From Sindora glabra (Eukaryota > Streptophyta > Magnoliopsida > Fabales > Fabaceae): a stretch of 64,000 bases of DNA. The notes under the pieces are model-generated. The model saw only the letters and a program-made list of their open reading frames with translations, ran no database searches and was not told the origin of the DNA. Shown here piece by piece: positions 21,672 through 33,668 of the stretch (positions are counted from its first letter, which is position 1; every line of letters begins with the position of its first letter). The DNA is taken from NCBI GenBank assembly GCA_020226215.1, contig CM035236.1:61051809-61115808 (forward strand), read 5' to 3'. The position numbers were made by a program, and so were the translations under genes.

Positions 21672-24600
21672 TCATACAACTGCCAGCTTACTATCATCAC
21701 TTGAACTGGCTGGAACAACTGGAGGACCTTTAGCTGACTCATCACTTGAATTGACTGGAACTACTGAAGGGCCTTTAGCTGAAGACTCATCACTTGAATT
21801 GACTGGAACTACTGGAGGGCCTTTGACTGAAGACTCATCAAAGTGCATCTGCCCAAATTCATCAACAATCCCAGTCTTGTCGGTGTAAACGATTTCTTTC
21901 TTTTCTCCTTCAGCCAGTTCAACCTTCTCCTTGGTCATTGTGCTGACATCCTCAGCTGCCTTTGCAACAGCTGTAAATGCATTTGAAACCCACGAAGCTC
22001 CGGTCATTATGTAGGGATTGCTCATGAGAGCCGTTCCAGCACTGGATGCCTTCTGCTCAGCAACGGCCAAAGCAGACTTTGTCTTTTCAGTAACATGATA
22101 CTTTTCATCCATCTTTTTCATCTTTTCATTGACAATAGCAGTCCCAGACCTTGTCTTTTCAGTAACATGATACTTTTCATCCATCTCTTTCATCTTTTCA
22201 TTGACAATAACCGTCCCAGCGGTTAGCTTATCACTTATACCCATTCTGCGGTCAATGGAAGCAACTTTGGCTGAAGCATTTGATCTCAATTGATGACGTT
22301 CATCGAAGGATTTTGCCCGGACCATTGCATCCTTCCCTAAAATGAAACCCTTGGCAAGCATGGTGCTCACCACATCTTCAGCCTTCTGAACTGCAGAACC
22401 GGTGGTTTGCTTTTTCGCCTAATAGTACAATAGGAATACTGTACATTAAAAACTTCATTATGAAGCACAGATTGAATACTTATGGAAATTTTTTCTTTTG
22501 TTTTGGTTCGATGCAGTGGGGAATTGCTTTTTCTGAAATGCAGCTTAGCTAGATCATTGCCAGGATATTAGAATAATATAGTCTAATGTTCAAACTAATT
22601 AGATGCAATCATATTGGAATCCAGAATACTCAGAGGAAAAGGTTAAAACCTTTACATGGATAATTTGTTTTATGATATTAAGATAACTAATGCTGCACGC
22701 CATGGTCTACCATCAATTATTAAGCTGCATACGCTGCTCCATAAATGCAAAAATAAACTCGAATATTATAAATTATAATTATCATACCCAAAGAAGTTAA
22801 GCACCATGTAAATATTAGGTAGAATAATGAATCAATATGTCAGTCAGAAATAGATAACACATTAAGAATTGATGTGTTACCGTAACATATATTTTGGCCA
22901 CAGGGAACAATAATATGTACATCTAAGTGAGCATCAATAGCATTTGCAATCCAATATAGACAAATTGAGATTGAGATGAGAGTTGCACAATCATGCATGA
23001 TGATCTTCAGGTAAATGCAATATATACCATTAAGATCTGCAATCTTGTACTTACAGGACTTGCAGGAAGAGCTTCTGGGGGCAGTTGATAATTCTCAACA
23101 GGTGTGATCGTGATAAAAAGATCAGCTATACGTGCACCCTGCATCAAGAATAAAAACATATATGATCTAATTAGAAGTATTTGTTTATTTTATTGTTAAA
23201 TCTAGGAGTAAGGTTTTTAATGCAAAAATCATATCCATAAAAATATACTGTCAGAAGCATTGCTGTGTCTGCCCCCTTTGAATCCTTAAATGTAACATAA
23301 GCAGCCTGGGTGTTCCCACTTTCCCTGCCAAATAACCACCAGAGATGTTAGATGAGTTTTCCAGACAATAGAAATGGCTAGTAACTAAGAATTCACAACA
23401 ACAAATACAGAGCAAGTGTTCTGACCTTTGCACCTCAACATATCGAATATCACCTGAGAATGAAAAAAATTCTCTGATATCTGTCTGAGAAGCAGCCAGT
23501 GATATGTTGCTAACTTTAACTGTTCTTACCTATAAGGAAGTCAACAAGGAGTCAACTCTGATACAGCTGAAATCATATAAGCTCTTATTAATTTTGGCAT
23601 TATCCATAATCCACATGACCCATATATGAATTGTTTTTGAGAATCAGCCCTGAACTCGAATCCAAAATTGATCCAAGGTTGCAGTAAAAACAAACGGACA
23701 GAGAACTTGTCATGTAAAATTAGTTATCTAGGAATGTAAGCATAATATTTCTGATAAATTTAATATCTATCAAATTACTTAAAAAACAATTTACTATATA
23801 TCCCTAGTTCCTTAGTTCTACTGCTATTGATAATACTGGTTTTGCTGAGAATGGCAAAAAAATTTAAATTGCGATGCCAGGAATCCATTAGGAAACATAT
23901 TATACCATTAATTCACAGATTATGAATAGAACTCTACAATCATAATACTAAGCAATGCTATTATGAGAAAAATTTCATCCTCACATCTGAAAAATTGATA
24001 GTCCAATTTGGTGTAACTGTAGACTGGGGAAGGGGAGCCACTTCAGGCGTTTGATTGGTATGGTCCACTGGTGCCTGCACCTATCATGCTAACTTAGGTA
24101 TTTAAGAGGAGGAGACAAAAAGGAAATTTGGTGAAAGAAGATTGGAAGATGAGCAAGCATTATCTACAAACTCATACAAAGCAAGTGAGCAACAGTTGCC
24201 CAAAGAAATTGTTCCAAGGGACAATATCAATGATACAGCTTCTACATAAAAAGGGGCAATTTAAAATCACATAAAAATTCATCTTCAAATTCTACTCAAT
24301 AGTCAACACATAAAGCATGTGTATCTTCATTTGGTGAATTACAATGCAATCAGGTCTAGAATCAACCTCCTAATATCCCGGTCTTGTGATCTGAGCAAAA
24401 TAATAACATTAGATTCAGAATATCATTGGTAAAAGTGCTCTCAACCATTGTGGAAAAACCAAAATTTCATTATCACACTTCAGATGACCTCATTGACTTT
24501 AAATTATGTCCTTGTTTCACAACAATGAAAGCAAACTAAAAAGTTCAATAAGTAAATAAGAAAAAACATGCAAAAGGGTCTAATGGGTGGACTGAAACAT

Positions 24601-26075
24601 AATAACAGAGATATTATGTGCTGTGGCACATAAGCATGACCCACAGATTATACTCGATATTCACACAGAAGCAGAATGTGGTAGCAGCCTCAGTGTACTT
24701 TGCCTTTAATTTATCTGCTAATTATGCAGACATAGTAAAAGGTGACAACAATCGGAATAGATATGAGAGTGGGGGAATCACTAACATATATATCAGTGTG
24801 CTTGATGTAGATGACACATAATAATAGACAGAACTTTGTATATCTTTCTGCAAACATAATTTCTTTCTAAAGTATTTACTGCAAAACCCCATGTGCTAAT
24901 ACAATAGCAGAGAAGCAACTAGACATATGACTTTTTCCTTCATTAGACTGTAAAATAGCAAGGTACACCTAAGTGATATAAAAATCAATATATTCTTAGT
25001 AAAGGTTTCATTATTTCTTTTTGTTTCCACCCTGTAATTGTCTCTGCCATTGTCATGGTTTCTTCTGTCAAGATGGTGATCAAAGTCCACAGGAAGAATT
25101 TGTGAAACTAACAACATTATAAAGGTTTACCAATACCTTGAGAGAGAGAAAAAGAATTCACAAGGTAAAGAGATAATCAGTATGACAAGACATCATAAAT
25201 GCTTCCTCATTCACATGCGATCAGGTTGTTTCAAGCCAATATACAGGTCTAATAACAAAAAATTTCTGCTCCATACTATGTATGTGTTTACTCTCACTTA
25301 ATTTGTAGAACTAATTCTGGATGGATATTTAATCCATTTAATAATTTCAATATAATTGCTGAGTTGATCAAATCAAGCAAAAGGAACTTGGAGGTTTAGG
25401 TTGAGTAATAAGATTCCATCAAGAAATCACTATGTTTTTGGCCATTAACATGAACAAAAGTCTAGAGTTCCCTGAACAATATATTTATCCCCAAGGGATT
25501 CATATATGCAGTACCATTTAAACAAATTAGGTTTCCAGCACTAATTCAACATTAGTGCATACATATCATACAGAAGCCAGGAGACATAAAGCTTTTCTTC
25601 AACTGATATGAAGCTGTGAACAAAATTTTTTGATGTGATCACAGTTAATAAACATGAGTAACGTTAGCAACTAATAAAAATCACCTCTGTAACAGATTTC
25701 AAGCGTATAAGTTTTCATCACATACATTGTTGCCAGCGACTCAGTTTCATAGTCCAGATTCCAACGCAAAATCACAGCTATCAAAATGCAACATGCTAAA
25801 TTCATCTATCCAAAAACATTATGATCCAATAATTTTCATAGGATAATTAGCCTATCATTTTCACTACTCTTTTCCATATTCCCGCTGAAGGTTCTCTGCA
25901 ACCAAACATAATCTATATAATGTGGTTTAACATGCAAGCAAAATACAAGAAATCAAATTGGATATGAAAACTAACACAATTCATGGTTCTACCAGCGAGA
26001 AAATCACAGCAATTAAAAATGACGAGCGGCATAACACCCAAACGGAAGATCTGAACCAAAAAAACTTACCGACAT
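21672..26075 (-). CDS. BPA1-like: BPA1-like RRM protein (binding partner of ACD11)
   Basis: Six coding exons, all with GT..AG introns: 26,070-26,075; 23,985-24,080; 23,426-23,529; 23,249-23,324; 23,055-23,138; 21,672-22,418 (1,113 nt, 370 residues plus stop). The frame is continuous through every junction. Residues 35-110 form an RRM with RNP2-like 'TVKVSNIS' and RNP1-like 'AAYVTF'. Then come 'ITPVENYQLPPEA', the family block 'LAKGFILGKDAMVRAKSFDE' and a helical, charged region. In Arabidopsis this family (BPA1, BPL1-4) binds ACD11, a sphingolipid-transfer protein, and restrains defence-related cell death; I infer the same role here. The start is ATG TCG at the end of exon 1, the only choice in frame with the RRM. 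Oddities are a 24-residue tandem duplication (190-213/214-237) and three roughly 16-residue C-terminal repeats (318-364). I cannot separate BPA1 from its BPL paralogues by eye. No other intact gene lies nearby. Confidence 0.85.
21690..21831 (-). repeat. Three C-terminal coding repeats in BPA1-like exon 6
   Basis: Three tandem units of 16, 16 and 15 codons of the form SS-x-K-G-P-x-V-V-P-V-N-S-S-D-E, directly before the final SKLAVV. The region is acidic, rich in Ser and Pro, and probably disordered. Confidence 0.85.
22074..22217 (-). repeat. 72-bp in-frame tandem duplication in BPA1-like exon 6
   Basis: Two adjacent 24-codon units (22,146-22,217 and 22,074-22,145). Each encodes G-T-x-I-V-N-E-K-M-K-x-M-D-E-K-Y-H-V-T-E and then KT-R/K-S. 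The nucleotide sequences differ at only a few sites, so the duplication looks recent relative to the family. Confidence 0.9.
24081..26069 (-). other. Intron 1 of BPA1-like gene (1,989 bp)
   Basis: Donor CG|GTAAGT at 26,069 and acceptor TAG| at 24,081. It is far longer than the other introns (455, 101, 110 and 636 bp). Open frames inside it, on both strands, look accidental. A second AG six bases into exon 2 could serve as an alternative acceptor. Confidence 0.75.
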
Positions 26076-26200
26076 TTCGAGATCATACAAGGTTTCTACA
26101 GAGGCAACGTGATCAATGGCGAGGTGATGAGGCAGAGAGAGAGGAAATGGAAAACAGACCGAGGAAGAAGGGTCATGCAGAAATTTATTCTCAAATTTTA
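26076..26200 (-). promoter_or_regulatory. 5' UTR of BPA1-like gene with upstream ATGs
   Basis: Minus-strand leader upstream of the start codon, with a CT-rich patch (about 26,130-26,145). An upstream ATG at 26,174-26,176 opens a 26-codon frame that stops before the main start. A second ATG at 26,084-26,086 is out of frame and overlaps the main start. The transcription start is not known, so whether the first uATG is transcribed is unproven. Confidence 0.5.
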
Positions 26201-26293
26201 ATTTAATTTTTCCTGTTCTCCTTTTTTGAATCGATTTAAATTATTAAAATTTTAAATTTTGAACCGGAACTGAAGTATTCTTCTTTTTAAATG

Positions 26294-26310
26294 AAAGGGG
26301 CCTAAGCCCA
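26294..26310 (-). promoter_or_regulatory. Site II-like element upstream of BPA1-like gene
   Basis: On the minus strand the bases read TTGGGCTTAGGCCCC. This contains TGGGCT and, on the other strand, GGGCCT, resembling plant site II (TGGGCC/T) elements bound by TCP factors in constitutively expressed genes. It lies about 220 bp upstream of the start codon. No clear TATA box is seen between. Confidence 0.35.
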
Positions 26311-26329
26311 AAAAAAGAAAAATTACATC

Positions 26330-26990
26330 TGAATTATTCGAGGGATAATAACTCTAATGACATTACCAAACGATAAAACACTTAATACAATAGGAGGACT
26401 TCGAAGAATCTGTAATTTAAGATCATAGTTTAAATTAAAAGAAGTCAGTTAATTTGAGCATTTATTTCCCTCTCTATATACATGCTTAACATTAATCTCC
26501 CATCTTTGATGACTCATCTCCATAGGCTAGTAGAAATCGCTGTAGGCGATAACTTATTAGCCTTCCTTACAACCAATCTAATGTAATATTTTATACGTAA
26601 TCATGCTATACTTTTAAATAGTGTGCAAAATTTAAAATTTAATTAAAGTTTGTACTAAATAAGCTTTGTGCAATTTTATTTCAATTGTCTTAACACTTAT
26701 TTTGGCACTAAAATTCTTAAGCAGGTCTACTTTCATCTAGTTTAAACACTTAAGGGGAAAGGTCCCTAAGAAGACAAGCAATAAAAAGGTAAAAAGTGAG
26801 TTTCTTTAAAACTCAATGAATAAGCATAAATCAAGTAAGGGCCATTAAACTTTGAACACTAGTATTAGTATATGAAAAATCAGAGTTGGATCTTAGGAAT
26901 ACATTTTTTTATTTAAATTTGGAATAGATAGTCAAATTCTTATACCTTTTTTAAGGAAGGGAAAGGAATGAACAACATCTTAACCTATCC
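26330..26990. other. Intergenic AT-rich DNA, nothing recognised
   Basis: No open frame or repeat recognised between the BPA1-like promoter and the unidentified unit that starts near 27.0 kb. Confidence 0.4.
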
Positions 26991-26999
26991 ATTCCTAAT

Positions 27000-27950
27000 T
27001 CCAAAGGACCCAAGCTCCCCTAAAAAAGTTTATGGAGGCTATCATGTCTAAACTGGCAAAAGAAAGTTCCTCAATAATGCTCCAAACTTTTGGCCTATCC
27101 AAGTGAGTCTTAATGATAACTAGAATGTGAAACTCCTACCTTGCAAGCATTTGACCAATAAGTCATCTAAAATTTGGATGCAACACATAATAAGCATTCC
27201 AAACCTTAACATGGATAAGAAAGGATCTAACAATGGGATCAACCAAATTGTGGGTGTAAAACCTAAAAAAGAATGCCACATATACCTTATTTCATCCATC
27301 ATCCTAGTTTAGGTTGATAAAGAAATGCATGCCTATGGAAAGTTAAGTTAGGTACATAAAATTATAAAATATAGGTCTTCCTTCGACATATTAAACCATC
27401 TGCCCACTTCTATCCAATGTCACCAAAATCATATACAAGTCCTTTCTTTATACATTATGCATTACAAGCTGATACTAGTTTTGGAATGGATAAGTTTTTC
27501 CATAATCCAGATCCATAGGAACATATAATGGACTCACTAAGTCTTTCCATTAGGGAACAATGCATGCATGCAACATTAACAATTAACAAAGTAACTATTT
27601 CTGCTTTAGATTCCTCATTTAAAGGCATTGTTTCATTTGTTTAATGAATAAACCAAGAAAGAAGTGGTTCATTCCATAAGGATTGAGGGTAGTTGCCTTG
27701 CTAGTCTTTAATTTCATGCCTTAGATTAGCTACTATCTCAAGAAAAGTCTTTCTAGATACTTTCATAAAATGATCATTACAATAGAAACCCCATACAATT
27801 GACTATTCATTAGCAAAATTACTATTAGAACTCGAAGCCAAATGGTCCTTGGTATTTTAAAGAAAGCTAAAGAAAGAAAATCTTTATTAATGAAAGGATG
27901 TGTCTTAGGAGTTAATTACTCATTTGTGGGTTAAGCGGACATATTTATAG
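27000..27950 (-). pseudogene. Unidentified protein-like unit, copy 1
   Basis: I do not recognise this. Minus-strand translation gives conserved-looking blocks also present in copy 2 (28,270-29,235): 'GFYCNDHFMKVSRK' near 27,790, 'FFINLN' near 27,320, 'HVKVWNAYYVLHPNF' near 27,180, and 'VIIKTHLDRPKVWSIIEELS' near 27,070-27,130. Stops and frameshifts interrupt it. A TATAAATA box lies at 27,942-27,949 on the same strand, about 100 bp before the first shared protein block. The pair behaves like duplicated protein-coding sequence; it may be an unfamiliar transposable element gene. Confidence 0.4.
27942..27949 (-). promoter_or_regulatory. Putative TATA box, unidentified unit copy 1
   Basis: TATAAATA on the minus strand in the same relative position as the identical box of copy 2. 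Confidence 0.35.
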
Positions 27951-28269
27951 TCCTATAAGTAGCCTTTCACCTACTATCATAATGGCTCAAAATTAAGGAA
28001 TGCATTTAAAGTAATATAACCATTCACCAGAAAATTCAATACAAGGATTACATAAAAAGGATTAAAGCAAAATGACCATTTAAAGTATAAGTCATAAGAA
28101 AAATGATATTGAAAGTTCATAAATAAAAATATTTCATAAGTTTTTATTACAATTACAAAGAGATAGAGCCTTAGCATAAAAAAAAAGTAAATCAAAAGGT
28201 AACAAGAGCAAATACAAAAATGCCCTTATGGATTTTAAGCATCATCTAGAGATATTGTGTAGTGGTTAG

Positions 28270-29235
28270 GTCCATTATCTCTTTTTGTCATGCGAACAAC
28301 ATTTAGGCCTTCAATTTTGATCATGTTTATGCCATCACAAACCTAAAGAGGAAGTTTCTTAATAATTCCCCACACCTTTAGTCTGCCTAGACAAGTCTCA
28401 GTGATAATGAAAACATAAAACCATTGTTATGTTAAGATCTCATCATCAAGAGAATGAAAATATACATGCAATATTTCATAAGCATTCTATATTTTGATAT
28501 TAATAATTCAATTGGGATTATAATGATCACCTTTAGAATAAAAGTTTACACTCACACAGTTTCTATCCCTCTCCCAATTCAAGTTTATGGAAAAATGCAA
28601 ACTTCTAACAAGACTACTTAATTACTATAAATCATAGACTGTAGGCTTGTATCTATCAAAATTCGTTGTCTTCCTGTCACCATTCAACTTCACCTAAACC
28701 ATTTGCATATGTTGACACCAAGACATGTGATCCTTAATGCTATGATCTGCCTAATCTAAATCAAAATTTGAATTAACCATCTTCTTCAAGAAGGTGTAAA
28801 GGATGAACTATGACAGTTCACTTTAGGCAATCATGGGCATGATGGATAAATGGAGGATATAGATAGAACTTGGCCCTTGCACTAATGTACTACATTCTAT
28901 TACTTCCTTTGGTTTGCTAATATGAATAAGGATTATGCCACCATTCTTATGGATAAACACCTAGCCAATTCATAATTTCCTTGGGATCGATAAAAATCAT
29001 GGCAAGAATGTTCCTAGGTGCTTTTATAAAATGATTGAAAAAGTAATACCCCTAGATGACAGTGTGATCTAAGAAATCTTTAAAATTAGAACTATCAAAA
29101 TCATTAGAAGCACTAGAATTAGAATTAAAAAAATCCATAATAACTCAAAGAAGAAAGTTTGCAGAATAAAAAATTCACTAATAAATATGAAAAAAATTAA
29201 ATGTCTATCTACATATGAGGTAAAGATATTTATAG
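28270..29235 (-). pseudogene. Unidentified protein-like unit, copy 2
   Basis: Starts with an ATG at 29,138 that opens 'MDFFNSNSSASNDFDSSNFK', about 90 bp after a TATAAATA box. It continues through 'APRNILAMIFIDPKEIMNWL', 'DHMSWCQHMQMV', 'LHFSINLNWERDRN', 'NAYEILHVYFHSLDDEIL' and 'VFIITETCLGRLKVWGIIKK', ending in 'MIKIEGLNVVRMTKR'. Stops break it several times. The shared blocks with copy 1 stay in the same order, so both descend from one coding sequence. I do not assign a function. A transposon ORF of an unfamiliar family or a host gene family are both open. Confidence 0.4.
29227..29234 (-). promoter_or_regulatory. Putative TATA box, unidentified unit copy 2
   Basis: TATAAATA on the minus strand, about 90 bp upstream of the ATG at 29,138. 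Confidence 0.35.
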
Positions 29236-29398
29236 GCCAACAAGCAATGCTTCTCTAACCATTGTAATAACTTAAGATATATGAAGACATTCAAAGCCTT
29301 ACATTCGTTTTTCATGAAGGGTTTAAGATGCAAGTTATGAAAAGGCAAGAATTCAAAGGAAAAAGATAGTTCATTACTTTAGTATTCAATTACAAACA

Positions 29399-32300
29399 TG
29401 TTATGACCTAATTTTTAAACCATTATGACAACGTAAAAATATTAATAAGATATCTTACAAGACTTTCCAAACTGAACTACTTTGTAACACTAACTATTTT
29501 CTTAAAAATATGCATAATGCATAAACAAAAGTTAGAAAATTCACTTTTTTTTCTTTTTACTTTCTTTGCAAATTATTTTCCAAAACTTTTTCTTCTTTTA
29601 AAAATAAATGAAAATTAAATTAAAATATCACTTTGTCTAATTGATAAGACTCAATCTTTTAATTATATTTCTTAGAAAATAATAAGTAAAATCATTGGAT
29701 AGAAAATCAAACATGTTTAGAAAATCTTTTCATTATTTCTTTCTTTGTAAAGGATATTTTGAAAAGCAATTTACATTAACTTCTTTTAAAGTTAAAATCT
29801 AAAACAACAAATTTGAAAAGATTTGTATTTATGTATGATTGAAAGGGAAATAATTCTTCCTTTGAAAACAAATCATGTGTCCAACTCACTTTTTGTTAGA
29901 AAAGCCATTTTTTTAGTAACCATAAAATAATCAAAATAATATTAGAAGCTATGTATATGTAAAAATATGCATTATACACATATATTAGTTATACATAAAG
30001 TTACCTAGGCCATGCAATAACCCAATTGCTAACATATAAAAATAATTATATATATTAAGAAAAGATAGTCAGACCATATTTATAGAAATTAAAATCTTAA
30101 AAGCAAACATTTTAAAATAGATGAAAATGACAGCTATCAACTTAAACTAATTGTAGATTGTGTATATGTGAAAGTTATCATGATTAAGATCCTTAAAGAA
30201 AACCAAATGTAATCCTATACTAGTGCCATTATATAATAGAGATCTTAGTAAGTACCATCCAAGTCCATATTATCTAAAATATATATATTTATAAGTAGAG
30301 TGAGTAATAAAATTATTGAGTGAGATAACAATCACCCAAAATTTCAAATTAGGTTTAATCTAGAAAAAGTATATGTATAAGACATATACCAAAAGTCATT
30401 TTCTTATCAAAAAACATTTCTTATTAAATTATTATGTATATTGCATTACTTAGATAGAATATAATTAAATCATAAACACATGATAAGCTTTTGAATAACT
30501 ATTCAATGGCTTGTAACTTTCGCTAGCAATAATCATATTAGTCCTAGCCTTATGCCTCCCTTTACACCATGTCACTCCATTTGACTCAAAATAGAAGGCA
30601 TTAGGCTAATCTCCACATCTCTTCATAAAGGTCTTCTATCATGTATCATGCCAAATTGTCGCATCATCACATAGGCATTTAAGACTCAGAATTACAAAAG
30701 AATAGTATAAAGTTCTCACCGGCCTAGATAACAAAAAATAGGATAAGGTCAAAATGCTATCCAAATCCATAACCAAAATATAACACAAAGTATAACCTAA
30801 CTAAATAGGTTTTATAGTTATCTCATCACAATTTTAGTGACCACAAGAAATATAGGTGCTTTTATTTTGTATGCAAGATTATTGTATCCATTTCAAGAGC
30901 TCACCAATAGAGAGCTTCAATCACAAATACTTTTACATATGAACATATTGGTGCATATACAAGTCATAGAACAATTCATGTCATGATTCATGTACTAATT
31001 ATGCAATAAACTTATGTTTCACTATAAAACCTATGAAGTAGTGTCTATTTCTTTCATAGAATTTCTATCAACATACAAGCATCCTTTTAGCACATTAGTA
31101 TGCTATTATACAAGCAAAATATAATTCTAATATAATCAATAAAATCATAGTTTCTTTAGCAAAATCGTAGAGTTCTCAACTTAGATTTTTCAAGTTCCAC
31201 AATTTCTATTTCTAGGTAGATTTAATTCTTTATTTTATATATTATTCCAATAAGTAAGAAAATTATTTTTCCTTGCTTATTCAAGTCTTTAAACAAGCTG
31301 CCCAGCAGTAATAAGACTTCTTAGTATCACCATCCAATAACATCCATAAGTTAAGAAAATAGTCACAAACCCATATTAAGTTTTGATAACATTCTTCTAC
31401 TTAGAAATTCTATTTAAAATAGCAAGCTTATTTATTTTATTTCCAAAATATTCATATTTAAAATGAAAGTTTAAAACCTCATATTTCAACCATTTTCAAC
31501 CTCAAAAGAGGTTACCCACACATCCAACTATTAAAACACCTTAAAATGGGATTTCTTGGTTTTTAAAAAATCCTTTTTTTATATGTAATTCAATGTGAAA
31601 TTTTCTAAAAAATGTATAAAATTAAAAAAAATATTTAAATGAAAATTTCAAACTCGTCATGCTTAAAAACATGTGACACTACTTAATACTTTAACCAAGT
31701 ATCAAACCATATCAAAGAAAGTGTCATATTTTCATGTAAAGCCAAGTTTTTATGCAACTTTTTTGTAAAAATTCTAAAAAAATTTCCAGCCATGTTTTGA
31801 ACACTTTAAAAACCAATTTTCAACCATCTTTGATCGTAAAACAAGTTATACAAGTTTCCAAAATGTTTTATTAGTGAAAACCATTTGTAGGAAAACTAGT
31901 TACTACTTGAAACTATTAATTTTTAAACTTCTTTTCAACATGATTCCATGAATTTTCAATATTCTTGCTACAAACTCTAAGTAAAAATATTTAATAACAT
32001 TAATTAAATAGTTTAGGATATAATGTAGCAAGATTTTATCACAAAAAATATAATTTTTCTAAAGAAAACAATAAGGAATAAAAAAGCTTGTGATTTAAGT
32101 TAATTTTACTTGAAAACCTTTATTGTATCAATCCAAAACCTTCTTTTAAAGTGTTGTTTAGTGTTTACTAAATGTTTATCATGAAATTAGAATTTCCTCT
32201 CTTTAAACATAAAGGGCCTAAGAGCCCTCTTCATGTAAAACCAAATCCACTTTCAATTTTAAAACTTAATTTTCATACATTCTATCATCTTTAAGTCAAG

Positions 32301-33656
32301 ATAGAATATGGTGTAAAATCTTTTAAATAATAAAAATGTCATTTTTTGCCTTTTTGCTATAAAAAACCTGAAAGTTTCAACTTACTTTTGTTGCAAAATT
32401 TTTCTTTCATTTCCATGTAAAATCTTGTTTCCAAAACTTTGTTATTTTGAAGAAATCATTTTCAAAATCATTACTTTCATCTTTTGGTCATAAAAATTTT
32501 CAAGAAAACTTTTCAAACTAATCTAACTTGATAATCATGGTTTTAGTATACCATCAATCACAAAAATAAATATACATCTCATATATAAACATCATCAAGA
32601 AAGAAAACTAAAAAAAAAGTGTAGATCTCTTTTTACTGAGGGATACTTATGGAACTTATTCCTTTTACCTAGAATTCAAAGTGGATCATCCAAAACAACA
32701 TGAAGTTTGTAAAGAATTCAATGAATGAAGTATGAAAAAAAATTCATAGGGATTTATAGACTTTTACTTTCAGTAAGAGATTAAGAAATCTTTTATCTCT
32801 AACCAACTTTTAAGAATATTCAAGAAACAAGCAAAATCTCTCTAGAAAATAGCTATAACTCTCAAGAAGTTAACTTTGCTCTCCTATTTCTCTCTCTAGC
32901 CATGGCCTATTGTTAATGTGGGAGGAAATGAACTCAAGTTGGCCATTTATAGGAAAAATATAAGTGCTCCCTGAGTAACTAAGAGGATAACATCATCTAG
33001 GATTACATCATCTAACTTGCATCATCTTAGCATAATTTCTAAAAATATTCTTGGTTAAACTTATCACTTTAGCATGATGCTTTAGGTATATTCTTTTCAT
33101 TGCTTGCTCTCCAAGTAGCTTTAGGATTATCCAAGGAATAATCTCACTAAAGCATCATTCCTAGATTATTCTATCCTATGCTTATTATATATAAATAAAT
33201 ATATGAATGCTTTAGAATATTTTTATTCTAAGTTCTTTAGAATATTCCTTTCCTTGGTGACCAAGAATATTATTAAAATATACTATTTCCTCACAATCAT
33301 TTTCTCCTTAATTAATTATAATTATAAAATTTACTTATTAATTATACTAAGGTCCCTAAATAAATCAAATTTTCCCTTTTTCCCCCTATATGGAGATCCA
33401 TACCACTACGGATGTGTCCAAAATTTCAATTTTGCCACTTTGGATTATTTTAGGATGCTTTTGAATGAAAATATTTACTTATAAACCTTCAATCTTGAAT
33501 ATTTACTTATAAACTTTTAATGGATTTTTTATCTACCATTACTAATAAATATTTCTATTGTTTAAAAATATTTTTTTACTAATTTCTTACCAACAAACAT
33601 TATTTGCCTTAATTCTAACTATTTCTATTTGTTGGGCTTTTTTATTGGGTATTACA
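29399..33656 (-). repeat. Giant gypsy 3' LTR, 4,258 bp
   Basis: Homologous by eye along its length to the two arms of the right LTR. Shared blocks include 'gttagaaaattcact', 'tttctttcatagaatttctatcaaca', 'aaagaaagtg' and 'ccataccactacggatgtgtcc' (at the right copy 'ccataccattatgaatgtgtcc'). No gene lies inside; the open frames there are short and random-looking. Confidence 0.85.
32945..32951 (-). promoter_or_regulatory. Putative LTR TATA box (3' LTR)
   Basis: The minus strand reads TATAAAT within 'tttttcctataaatggcc'. The same motif is kept in the other LTR at 43,886-43,892. Confidence 0.45.
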
Positions 33657-33668
33657 ATTCTTCCCTCT
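33657..33668 (-). other. Polypurine tract of giant-LTR element
   Basis: The minus strand reads AGAGGGAAGAAT directly before the 3' LTR start TGTAATACC. Confidence 0.65.

Noticed and set aside
24618..25117. Open frames inside BPA1-like intron 1
   Set aside because: Short, no recognised domain, and inside an intron whose borders are well supported.
25958..26206. 82-codon plus-strand frame
   Set aside because: Antisense to exon 1 and the 5' UTR of the BPA1-like gene; no domain recognised.
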